Shown here one piece after another: positions 54,527 to 64,000 of a DNA stretch of 64,000 nt; position 1 is the stretch's first letter, and every line of letters begins with the position of its first letter. Origin of the DNA: Laburnicola sp. R22_1 (Eukaryota > Ascomycota > Dothideomycetes > Pleosporales > Didymosphaeriaceae). The position numbers were made by a program, and so were the translations under genes. The notes below the pieces were generated by a model. The model did not search any database. It had not been told where the DNA came from and was given only the letters and a program-made list of their open reading frames with translations. The DNA lies in the NCBI GenBank assembly GCA_014281115.1, contig JACONQ010000002.1, positions 1,116,001-1,180,000 on the forward strand, given 5' to 3'.

Positions 54527-56167
54527 CTAGGCCGACCCATTCCCCACTCCCTCCATCGCATCAGCCAACACCCCATCAGCACCCATACCGCTTCCATCAC
54601 CTTTCCACCCGTGACTGAAAACCTCAAAGTTGTCATCTACGAGCCATTGCAGGTCTTCGCTTTCGGGGCGGAGCGTTCGGGCTAACCCGTTGCCAGCTTT
54701 GGGATAGTGCGCAGGCGGGTCGGTGTCGTAGCCGTCGTCGTACTCGTCTGCATGATCCAAGGCTCCAATGTTGTTGGCAGTCGTGGACTGTGCATTTGGA
54801 GTGGACAAGGGTCTGGGGGCGATGGGACGGTGAGAGCGGTTGATTTCGCCGAGGAGCTGGGCTTCTGCGGGGTCAATTTCAGAGCCGCTGTTAGCGGGTT
54901 GCTGGGACCGCGGAGTGTCGCTTGTGGAGCCATGACCGTTTGGAGATGAGGTCACGGACTGGGGGAGGTGGGCTAGGGGCTTTGACGCTGCTTGCGGCGC
55001 GGGTTGTGATAATGATGGTTGGGGTGCCCTGGTAGACGGGTCGCGAGGGATAAGATTATGAACATCTGGTGGGAAGAGTGGAAGTTCTGGGTGCCGGATT
55101 GACGCGTGGAGGAGTAGTGATGCTAAGAGCCATTGCGGGAGTACTGAGAAATAGGCGCGTTTCTGAACCATGTTAGTTGATGGTATACTGAGCGTTATCG
55201 CAGACATACCTCGTCTATTGACATTGTGGCGGCTGTCAGGTCGTCTGTTCCCGGGATGTCATGCTGTTTCGATCGCTCGCAGGGTCCACATGACCACTCT
55301 TTTTCTAATACACTGACCACCTCGTTGTCGATCGGGGGTTCGTGGCAATATTGGTGATACGCCGTATTACACTTATCGCAGAAGACAATGCGATTGTTCC
55401 CCGGGTCTGTACCGCGGTGACAGACCTTGCACTGCGCCGCAAGAATCGTCTTCGTCGATCTCCGCCGCTTGGTGTGTTGCGTCGGTTCCGGGATGGTAGG
55501 TACGAATGCGACAGGCTTGTTGACATTTCGTCCAGATTTTGTTCTCGTCGGCAATGGTGTGTATGAGGAGGAAATATCGGAGTCGTCCTACGACACGTCA
55601 GTTTGCTTAGACCAGCAGTTCAAGTGCAGTGTTATTCACGTCGCTCTCCACACTCTCGGCTCTCTTTCTCTTCCCACCCCTCCCACCACCTCGCCCCCGA
55701 CCTCGTCCTCGCCCCGAACCTCGCCCCGAAGCTGGCGTCGACCCTGCAGAGCCACCCTCCATCTTCAGCCCACTCGGCGTCCCCACTCGTCCACCCCTGC
55801 CCCTCCTCCCGCTCCCAGAAACAGGCGGGGGTGTTGGCAGTTTATCACTCGTAACGTAGTTCTGCAGCACCTCCGCCCTCTTAGCCTCAAAGGCTGGCGT
55901 CCCTGTCGCATGTCCCTGATTTGCCGATAACCTCTTAAGGATTTCTGCGGTGGCGGCTGAGAATTGAGGGAAAGCTGGACTTCCGGTGTTGTTCGATGTA
56001 GGGAGGATTGATGATTGCGACGCCCACGGTGAGGGTGGAAGGGGCACGTTTGGGGCGGTTTGCGCTGTGATAGTGGAAAGGCTCGGTTGGGTGGGTGTGC
56101 CGCTCGCGGCATGTAACGGTGGATTGAATACTGGCAGGTTGTCATTTGGGCGATTTGGCGGATCCAT
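54527..56167 (-). CDS. PHD-finger chromatin protein (3 exons)
   Basis: Exons 55640-56167, 55210-55587 and 54527-55162, all phase 0, 513 aa. The first intron is recognised from donor GTGAAT and a CTGAC branch before GTCGTAG. A Ser/Pro-rich N-terminus is followed by an RGG/RGRGRG basic run (about residues 145-170) and a complete C4HC3 PHD finger at 229-279 (C229, C232, C246, C249, H254, C257, C276, C279). The disordered C-terminus contains SEDLQWLVDDNFEVF. PHD fingers read histone H3 tails, so a nuclear chromatin adaptor is likely. It resembles fungal proteins of the Jade/Ntо1-like PHD group only loosely, so no symbol is given. Confidence 0.85.
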
Positions 56168-56525
56168 AGCGTCGAACGAATGCTTGCGACAGTATCGCTA
56201 TGGAAGGATAGGCTGCTCGCACCTAGGTGTGCCCATCTGTGGGAGAGAACGATTGGTTCGTGGATACATGCTGATCCCGTGGGATCGCCAAAGCCGCTAG
56301 CAAGATTGGGGCTAGCGTTATATGCACGGTTTCTCAAACACTTGTGAAAGGGTGGAGTGAGTTGAGGACTGCCTTTCCGCAGGAACGGAAGTAAGACCTG
56401 GTTCTTGTGTGATCTATTGTCTATATACAGAGACAGGACAGAAGGTTGAGTACAGTTGACCTTGGTGTTGCCTATCCTGGGTCGTACTCGAACTTCTGTC
56501 CGAGTACTGTACTGATAGCGTATCC
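56168..56525. other. intergenic containing a MITE-like element
   Basis: 358 bp between two minus-strand genes. Promoter of the PHD gene near 56168, MITE copy 2 at 56426-56511. Confidence 0.5.
56426..56511. mobile_element. small MITE-like inverted-repeat element, copy 2
   Basis: About 86 bp, beginning TACAGAGACAGGACAGAAG and ending CTTCTGTCCGAGTACTGTA; ends are inverted repeats. It shares ends and TTGCCTATCCTGGG interior with 21499-21592. It sits just downstream of the CoA-transferase stop codon. Confidence 0.6.
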
Positions 56526-58429
56526 CTAGGCTATAACACCTTCGCTCCGCAAGCTGTTAATGTCGTCTGCCGCAATTCCGAGTGTATCACGTAGTATCTC
56601 ATCAGTGTGCTGACCGAGTGTTGGCGGCGGTGTTCTGATACCAGGCGTAGACTGGGAGTATTTCTAGACAAGGGAGATTAACCGGAGTCCAAGGGGCACA
56701 GATCTATCGAGCTTGCTTACCACCGGGGTGTTTACCAGCTTGATTGGGCCGCAAGCTGAGTGCTCGACTTGCTGAACCATTCCTCGAGCAATGGCTGTGA
56801 CAATTAGCGCGATCAAGTATCCTTTTCTTTTTGAACGTACTGTGTTCATGGCTGAGAGTCGCTTGGACATCGTTAATAGCGGCATAAGCTGTCATGTTTT
56901 AGCAAGTGCCGACTGCGAAGAGGTACTACTCACGCATTCCACAGCCCTCTAAGACCTCAAGCCACTCTGCGGTAGTCTTTTGCTTAGTCTCATTCTCAAT
57001 TAAGTCCTCTAACGTATCTCGATTCTTAACTCTAAGAGCATTTGTTTTGAATCTCTCATCCGCTATCCATTCTGGCTTCCCAATTCTTGTGCACAAGATA
57101 TCGTATAAACGGTCATTGCCTCCACCTAGAAGGATATCGCCATCGGATGTTTTGAACGCCTTGTATGGTACGATTGACGCTGTAGCGTGTAAGTCATCGG
57201 CTGCCTGAGTGTCGTTCTTGGACAAAGTTCCCTGTAAGAAGAATTACGCCAGGACAAGCAAAGCAAATACAGACAATATGAAAACTCCTGTTCAAACAAA
57301 AAATAGGAAAACTCACGGTGCGAAGTGCCCCATCTTCCAAAATCCTTTTGGCCGCTGATCAGAGCCGAGCTGGCAATATTCGCGAGCGTGGCAGTCTGGC
57401 AGTCGCTGAGCGCCACATCGATGTGCTGTCCCTTTCCGGACTTTATTCGACCAAGTAGTGCTGCCATTATCGAATTCGAAGCGTATAGGCCCGTGGTTAG
57501 ATCGGTCACGGCTACACCGACCTTGACTGGGGGACCATCCCGTGTGCCCGTGATATGCATGAGTCCGAATTCTCTGCCTACTGTTAGCAACATAACTATG
57601 CTAGTTTCGTAGACATACGCTTCGACCATGACGTCGTAACCAGCCCGATTGCTATACGGTCCTGTTTGTCCATAGCCCGTGATACTAGCATATATGAGCC
57701 CTGGGTTTATCTTCGAAACTGTCGCATAATCCATTGCGTATTTCGCCAGCGACCCTGGAAGGTAATTTTCGACGAGGACATCGCATTGGCTCACCAGTCG
57801 GTGTAAGATGTCGACACCAGCGGGATGGGCGAAAGATAGACCTAGAGATCGCTTGTTTCGATTAACCTAGAACGCGTCAGAATATAGCTTGGTGCACTCT
57901 ACCAAGTCTAACTGACAGCTAGGTAGTAAGCGCTCTCGCCTGGCCCTTCATGGCCGCCTTGCGCATATTCGGCGTAGGGCGGGCCCCAAGCTCGAGTGTC
58001 GTCTGTCGCACGGTCATGATCAGAACATGGTTTCAAGAGACAGTATGAACGGGTTTGTACCTCCTCTCGTCGGATGCTCAATCTTTATGACGTCCGCTCT
58101 GTCACAAGATCAACTTCGGCTCTTGGAGCTTCCCAACTTAGGAACGTTGGTCCGTCCGGTTGTCCATCGCATACCCGAGATCTCCAAGGATCTGTGTGCA
58201 ATACGGCTATCTCAACGTTAGAGGAGCTGATGAATGTGGCTGCCATGCTTGTACGTACGCCAGCAAGAACTCTTGTCATATCAAGGACCTTGATCCCAGC
58301 GAGCGGCAACGACCCGTCTCCGGCGGGTGTTGCAGTCGCCAGGCATCTTCTCGATGCTCGCGCAAGCCAATTACTCCGAAGAAGGGAAGTTGAAGCTTGC
58401 ACTATGCGTTTGGAGGGCCTGAGGAGCAT
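56526..58429 (-). CDS. family III CoA-transferase (CaiB/BaiF), SUGCT-like, probably mitochondrial (10 exons)
   Basis: Exons 58259-58429, 58175-58206, 58061-58098, 57917-58002, 57619-57866, 57317-57573, 56934-57179, 56841-56888, 56721-56782, 56526-56663; 441 aa, all junctions in phase. N-terminal 30 residues are rich in Arg, Leu and Ser without acidic residues (LLRPSKRIVQASTSLLRSNW), a mitochondrial presequence type. Family blocks: GIKVLDMTRVLAGP, GDLGADVIKIEHP, DDTRAWGPPYA, NRNKRSLGLSF, VENYLPGSL, ASITGYGQTGPY, the TRDGPPVKVGVAVTDL block carrying the active-site Asp, HIDVALSDCQTA, and a C-terminal STPGIRTPPPTLGQHT. The closest known role is succinyl-CoA:glutarate CoA transfer in lysine/tryptophan breakdown; substrate inferred. 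An ATG three codons upstream (58438) is an alternative start. Confidence 0.88.
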
Positions 58430-58578
58430 GTTTACCATGTCGAACACGAGATGTCGAGGATCAGTCGATTTCCCGTCTTCCGAGAACATGTCCAAAAGTT
58501 CCCCACAGAGGCCCAAGCTCCCAGGCTGACCGAGGTAGCTCGACCCCGCTCCCATAGGTACTTGCACCACCACGCGAC
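58430..58578. promoter_or_regulatory. 149-bp divergent promoter, CoA-transferase / RIB5
   Basis: Very short distance between the two start codons. No TATA box. The two genes are probably co-expressed, or one leader overlaps the other's promoter. Confidence 0.5.
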
Positions 58579-59389
58579 ATGTTCACCGGCCTCGTGGAGA
58601 TAATAGGGAGTAAGCAACTATGTATATTGTGCTTCTGAAGCGGTTGGACTTACATGACCAGCCGTCACTGCCCTAGAGCAGCTTGACCAGACAGCGAGCG
58701 GGGGCGGCGGCACATCTCTCACCATCGGCGAGGCACAGGATATTCTCGGCGATGCCAACTTGGGGGATAGCATCAGCGTCAATGGTTAGAAAACTCGAGA
58801 CACATGCAAACAAGGCTCTGATTCTGCTATAGGAACATGTCTGACCGTGACGGAATTCGACACGTCGTCCTTTAAAGTCGGCGTCGCCCCCGAAACCCTC
58901 CGCCGAACGAATCTGGGGTCGCTCAAGCAGGGCTCCAAAGTGAACCTGGAACGCGCCGTTTCAGCATCGACGCGCATGGGAGGCCACTTCGTGCAAGGCC
59001 ATGTCGACACAACTGCGATTGTCCAATCCGTGACGCCCGACGGAAACGCCCTCACCTTCCGCTTCAAGCCGCGCGACCCGGCGGTGCTGAGATACATTGT
59101 CGAGAAGGGATACGTCACCATCGATGGAGCCAGCTTGACAGTGACTAAAGTGGAGGACGGGCCAGAGGGCTTCTGGGAGGTGATGCTCATCGCCTATACG
59201 CAAGAAAAGGTTGTCACCGCGTCAAAGAAGGCGGGCGAAGAGGTGAATGTGGAGGTCGACCAGGTCGGCAAGTACGTGGAGAAGAGTGTGGCTGGTTACT
59301 TTGAGGGCACTGCGCATGGAGAGTTTGCAATTCTCGAGAAGATGGTATCGAAGCTGGTGGACGAGAGACTCGAATCACTTGGAAAATAA
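58579..59389 (+). CDS. RIB5: riboflavin synthase, alpha chain (3 exons)
   Basis: Exons 58579-58609, 58662-58784 and 58833-59389 give 236 aa. The conserved N-terminus MFTGLVEIIG, required for catalysis, is encoded by a 31-nt first exon, and the strict start confirms the model. Two lumazine-binding repeats: the first with GDSISVNGTCLTVTEFD and TLRRTNLGSL, the second with GGHFVQGHVDTTA, YVTIDGASLTVTKVE and EVDQVGKYVEKS. The enzyme dismutates two 6,7-dimethyl-8-ribityllumazine molecules to riboflavin in the cytosol, acting as a trimer. Key residues (NGTCLTV Cys, GGHxVxGH) are present. Divergent from the CoA-transferase gene. Confidence 0.95.
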
Positions 59390-60552
59390 GGTGCACGTTG
59401 CGAACCTATATTCGCTTCTATTGGCAGCGATGTTCCAACAACTGCCAAGGTGAAGAGGAGGTGCTATATCTTTGGCGAGGAACACAGCCGACACCGATAG
59501 CCTGGAAGCTTGGGGGCTAATAAGGCTCTCACATGCTCGAGATGTCTGCTAGGCCTATAGAATAGAGCCTTGTATCACACAGTCCTGTTGATGCCTGGAA
59601 ACAGATAACCAGGGCGGTCGACTGGTGGCGCTGGAGAATGAGGCGCAGCCTTGCTTCTCTCTCTTCTGATATAAAGATGCTACCCGGCAACATGCATACA
59701 TACCTCCCTTCTACTCTCCCTGAAGCAGAGCTGTGCTTTGACATGCGGAAATGGCCTCAGGTCGTTCAGTTGGCACAGGCGTTGTTGCCTAGCGAGTGCA
59801 TGACGCATCGCATCTTCCATCCAACCACAGATATGGACGAGAGCCATGAAGGCGCGTCCGATTTCATCGGCACACACAAGTACAGCTATTGATGAGTTGT
59901 CCTCTATAGTGACCATACCATCGCTTACTGCGCTTGACTAATGTTGCTCCATATGCGCCAAAATCAGGCAGAAGCTTCGTTCTCGTCAGCAATCAGACGC
60001 CTTGACGACGCAGTGCTGCAGTGCGTCTCGGCGAGCATGCAGGCGTCTGCCATATTTGATAGGCGACGATTGCGGTCCTCCCAGCTGTGCCGCACGGGCT
60101 CCGGCAGTCCCGAGGCTACAAAAATTGCTCTTGCATGCAGGCTGGCAGAAGACTGTCTCGTTTCATCACAGCACGCCGGACTCGCAGCGAAAAGTGGTCC
60201 GCGAGGGCAGAAATCTTCGAGTTTGGGGGCCAAAAGGACGTACAGCAGACAAGAAGCGCAAAGAGTTGGGACTGTTGCGGCGGCGGGTGAGGTGCAGGAC
60301 GATACAGGGTTTTCGTCGGTGTCTCGATTGGTGCAGTGTGTGCAGCGAGCGGCTTGCCTGCTGTCGCTGCTGCTAGGACACGTCAATCCACCTTGAAGCC
60401 GCACAACGCCAGGTCCCCACGCCAGACGCTCATCTCAAGCCTAGCCACCCACCCGTTTTTCGTGCCCGTTTTCCCGTTGTTCCTCCCACCTTGGGCATGC
60501 GGACAGCGTAGTCTTCCTCCTCGCTTGAAGATATCCTATCACGCGATCCACC
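59390..60552. other. intergenic, no gene supported
   Basis: 1.16 kb. Overlapping frames at 59941-60404 on both strands contain no family motif. The last ~150 bp (pyrimidine-rich, CCCGTTTTTCGTGCCC) are the leader of the next gene. Confidence 0.5.
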
Positions 60553-62719
60553 ATGGACTGGAGGCTCCTCGATTACGCCAAGGACGCTCAAGACACGGCC
60601 ACCGCCCTCAGTACGGTCCTGAGTGAGATTCCGGAGTACTCCAAGGAGATCAAAGGCGACATCGCCGAACTGTTTGCCATCTCAAGCGCCCTCGACACGC
60701 TGCATGAAGCCCTGGAACTGTCGCGCTATGGAAGGTACGCTGGCCGGATCCTGCGCGATCTTGAGATATGTCTCCCAAGCCTGGGATTTACGCTCGACGA
60801 CCTCCGCAACATGTTCACCAAGTCGAAGCGCAAGGCCCGACAGCATCCTGGGGCATTCCCCGGTACCCCGCCGTACGCGCAAATCTGGGAAGATGCGTGC
60901 GAGGAAATGCGAGCGCAAGGAATCCCTTTAAGTGCGCGTCTGGAAATGTATAGGCTATATCTGCAAGGCTTGCATGATATCCTGAGGAGGTAGGCTGTCG
61001 TGGTGGCCTGTGATTGATGTGTTTGACGACGAATAGCAACGAGGACGACGGAGAGGTCGACCGCATCCGGGCTCGCCTATCGAAGATGCTGAAGAGACAA
61101 GAGCCAATTGACGACTACTTCGGCAGGCTTTTGGTGGATCCACGTCCACATGGTATGCATGCGTTCCCTTCTCCGCCTGTTCTTAGTCTTTGTATACCCA
61201 TCGTCGAAAAGACCCCTCACGCTTAGCACCTTCGTGATGCTCGTCGTCGAGCAATGGCTTCCTACTTGTTTCAAGACGTCTATTCCTATTTTCCCCAGAC
61301 CCATAGCATCTACGAGTACTATCGCCAGAGTCCGTACTCCACGCTAAACTGCTATCCTACAGCACCTCGAACGCCACAGCCATATCACCAGCACAACCCA
61401 CCATTACCCCCGAGACCGACCGCCGAACGACTAACTACCTATCCAACGTATGCCCACCTACCTCCGCCTCCTCCACACTCGCCTGTCTATGGCCACCCAC
61501 CCCCACCTCCACCACCACCCCAGCGTCCCCCACACGCGTCTATCTATGGAGATATATCCTATATACCACCGATCGTGCCAGAAGTGCCACAGTCGCCTAC
61601 CTACTCAAATGCATCTTCTCACACCTTATCGACGCATTCTAACGACTCGGGTGGGCCAGTGGCTCATTGGGCGATGAAGATCCTCGATGGCCGACATTCT
61701 TCCACGCCCTTCGCGACCCTTGGACAACCGTACGCAACCGATGTGTCATGAAGTTACAGTGGACTAACGCTCGCCAGAACTCGTTGCCTTGGGCGGGATG
61801 AACCGCAAGCGATCGAGATATTGGACAATGACGGATTTGAGAAAGTCCTCGAGCTGTAAGGAATATTAGACATGGTGTTTGACGCGACTAACGCGTCCTA
61901 GGCCTTTCGAAGCGACGAACGTCTGGGTGAGGCTCTACTGGCGGTCTGATGACAACCGAGCAAGAATCCTGTTCTTAACACTGGATCCCCACGGACGGAG
62001 GATGAGACACTGCTTCCCGCTCACTGGGCTGAAGGTGTTGCGTAATGAATCGAATTTGCAATTGTGTCGTGTGAACCGTGAAGACGGTCGACTCGACCTA
62101 TGGGCTGACCTACGATTCCCGCTATATGAACGTAGGTTGACGCGAGCTTAATGAAGAAGCCCGAACTAATCCATCTAGGTATGGTGTTGTTCTATAGCAC
62201 TATGGTCGCAATGAAACGACAGGACAACACCCCGACACCGCCAGGCCTGGAAGATTTCTTCCAACCAGGAGAAACGGAGGAATTCGGAGGGTGAGCCATC
62301 CCCTTCATGGAGCTGCAAAGTACCAAATTTAACATATCGCAGCGAGATCCAAGACGAGGCGTACCTACACGCATTCCGCATATTCCGAGACATCGACTCC
62401 GGCTGCGTCCGCTTCGAAGCTACGCCCCGCCGCGGACTCTCCAGGACTATACCCATCTGGACAGCTTTCGTCACCCAATATATCCGCGACAGGAACTGGA
62501 TGAAGCGTGTCGGGAGCCACACTATTCAATTCCGTCATCTTCATCCTTACATGTTTATGGACGGTTACAAGCTGCCTAAGGGTCCAAACGGCAAGTATCA
62601 GTTGACATTCACCACAGCCAAAGGTACACACCGTCACTTTCTTGTGTTTCACCATGACTAACAGAATTTGAACAGATGCGAGGTCCTTCATGGAGATCTT
62701 CCATCAGATCCCAACATAA
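60553..62719 (+). CDS. conserved fungal protein of unknown function, proline-rich middle (8 exons)
   Basis: Exons 60553-60989, 61037-61152, ~61252-61729, 61778-61855, 61902-62131, 62179-62290, 62343-62623 and 62676-62719; about 591 aa. All junctions are phase-consistent except the exon 2/3 join, where an alternative (donor near 61128, acceptor 61226) is equally in frame. The N-terminus is helical (WRLLDYAKDAQDTATALSTVL), then a proline-rich disordered part (HLPPPPPHSPVYGHPPPPPP). A C-terminal folded region spread over five exons follows (VWVRLYWRSDDNRARILFLT, YLHAFRIFRDIDSGCVRFE, AFVTQYIRDRNWMKRVGSH, LTFTTAKDARSFMEIFHQIP). The overall plan resembles fungal proteins with an N-terminal death-fold-like or helical signalling region, but I recognise no named domain. 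Confidence 0.7.
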
Positions 62720-63684
62720 TCGGCGCAAGTTACCGCCTCACAAAAAACACAACGCCGCTTTTCATACGCACATCTCCTTGCCTCATCTCGAGTATCCATC
62801 AGCGCTATTTCCAAAAGTTGTAAAGATTGTTTTCACGGGGGTAAGTAATACCGCAGGGTCAAGACAAACGACAAGACCATCCTACATGGGCACGTCGTCA
62901 AGTTTGCACAAGAGAGGGGAAATGCAGGAAAGGTAATCACGAAATCACGACTGGAATGACTGTACGACAGGAGGACGGTGTGTGTGTGTGCCAAAATGCA
63001 AATTCGGATACCCCCTCTCACTCATCTTTTGTGGGGCGGCCTCTTGCTATTTCAGCATTTTTTTTCTGGCTCAATTTGTTAGCTTGGACATGGTATGTGT
63101 GTGGCGTTGTTGCCCGTTTTTTTTTTAGTTTAGGAATCAATGAACATGTTGGATTGATGCGGTGTTGTTGAATTTGCGCTTTGATGTTTGATGTTTTGCG
63201 GCGGAGGTGGGGGTTTTGTGCACTTTGTGAATATATATGGCCTGTAGTTGAGCTGGTCAGGGTAGTGCGCTCCCGTGTTCCAAGGGCCGCGGTCAAAGTG
63301 AAGATGTTGAGGCCCTTACCATGCTGCCACCGACCGCGGACGATGTTGATGGGATAGCATGTCAGCGTAGAAATGTAAATCAGTAGAGGACGAGGTCATA
63401 AAGTGGACTGCAACTGATATGCCAAGCGTAGGAGACTTTTGCTGTGACTATCACTATCGTAGAGAGAACAGGATCTGCGAACCAGGGCTAAATTTCCACC
63501 CCCCTTGAAACATTTCTTCACAGCGTTATACCGTGAGATGAAAGGTGTGAAACCACCTGCGTCCGCTATAGAACTAAGTCTGGAATTAATCACGCTCAGC
63601 CCGAGTACTTGTCGCTCACTGTAGTGTCATCGTGCACTTTCTCCTCAACACCTCCTGCTATGCCTTCGAAAAAAAAGAAAACTT
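62720..63684. other. intergenic with homopolymer T runs, no gene supported
   Basis: T-rich low-complexity tracts at 63057-63070 and 63118-63130 and a short GT run at 62975-62990. No gene is seen; the 3' flanks of two convergent genes meet here. Confidence 0.5.
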
Positions 63685-64000
63685 TTACTCCTCCGGATGG
63701 TTCGAGCCCTCACTATGCCTCGGCCGAGTTTTATGCGCCGGCGCTCTCGTGATACTGCCCATGCGTTGCCTCACCGCCTCATGGCTGCGACTCCTCCTCA
63801 CCTCCTCTTCTGAAGAGCCTTCGCTATTCTCCTTTTCCGCGTCAAGCTGCTTGTCGGGACCTCTTGAGGGGGATCTCATCTTGTGCGTGGTCGCCATGGT
63901 GAAGCTACCCATACGCTGCCTAACAGCACTATGACTCCTTTGACGATGAAGGTCGTCCTCCTCACCCGTATGCATCCGCCCCACCCCCTCGGCTTCTCCC
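63685..64000 (-). CDS. C-terminal part of a repeat-containing charged protein, cut by the window edge
   Basis: The frame is open to the right edge, so the start lies outside the window. It contains two copies of RSH[S/E]AVRQRMGS[F/I]T about 52 residues apart, each followed by a basic HK-x-R segment, separated by an acidic Ser/Glu-rich linker (AEKENSEGSSEEEV). The stop is at 63685. Not recognised; the repeated helical motif suggests a binding module. Confidence 0.5.
   Translation of the reverse strand, partial: GEAEGVGRMHTGEEDDLHRQRSHSAVRQRMGSFTMATTHKMRSPSRGPDKQLDAEKENSEGSSEEEVRRSRSHEAVRQRMGSITRAPAHKTRPRHSEGSNHPEE

Noticed and set aside
55603..55930. Plus-strand Pro/Ser-rich frames
   Set aside because: Antisense to the first exon of the PHD gene, whose RGRGRG run produces the proline-rich shadow.
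59941..60404. Two ~150-codon frames on opposite strands upstream of 60553
   Set aside because: They overlap each other, lack motifs and do not splice into the downstream gene.
1..64000. CRISPR array or bacterial operon structure
   Set aside because: Introns and gene families show a fungal nuclear genome; the tandem repeats lack spacer architecture.

Overview
This window is nuclear DNA of a filamentous ascomycete (Pezizomycotina). The genes carry short 45-170 bp GT-AG introns with CTAAC/CTGAC-like branch sites. The families are typical of these fungi: Zn2Cys6 regulator, 2EXR, CmcJ-like oxidoreductase, KlToxA-type chitinase, HVA1-TUDOR. Fot1/pogo and Copia elements carry RIP-like nonsense mutations. 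The class is probably Dothideomycetes, but this is an inference. All gene models were spliced by eye.

Layout. 0-6 kb: two fungal-specific low-complexity proteins. 6.4-11.7 kb: a complete but stop-riddled Copia element inserted in a hexamer microsatellite. 11.8-15.4 kb: a CmcJ/AsaB-like oxidoreductase and an ARA2-like D-arabinose dehydrogenase. 16.2-20.1 kb: pogo-type element A, interrupted by pogo-type element B. 20.6-23.7 kb: a chitinase C-terminal fragment, a broken cysteine-containing gene and a 2EXR protein. 24.2-29.9 kb: pogo-type element E with elements C and D nested inside it. 30-41.2 kb: a compact set of specialised-metabolism genes (MFS exporter, Zn2Cys6 regulator, 2-oxoglutarate oxygenase, P450, SnoaL-like protein, ABM monooxygenase) with no backbone synthase. 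41.2-44.1 kb: gene-poor DNA with an AT-rich block and a telomere-like inverted repeat.

44-64 kb is ordinary conserved gene space: MCT-type transporter, HVA1-TUDOR protein, haemolysin III/ADIPOR protein, CSN8-like protein, SSF1 and RRP3 (divergent ribosome-biogenesis pair), PHD-finger protein, family III CoA-transferase and riboflavin synthase RIB5 (divergent pair), an unnamed eight-exon gene and an edge-truncated gene.

The 6-44 kb half therefore looks like a transposon-bounded accessory island beside a stable core segment. The transposons are the best-resolved part. Removing each insert plus one TA joins the host element's reading frame exactly. Copia, A, E and the tail of B are indel-free but full of TAG/TAA codons, which points to a C-to-T (RIP-like) process.
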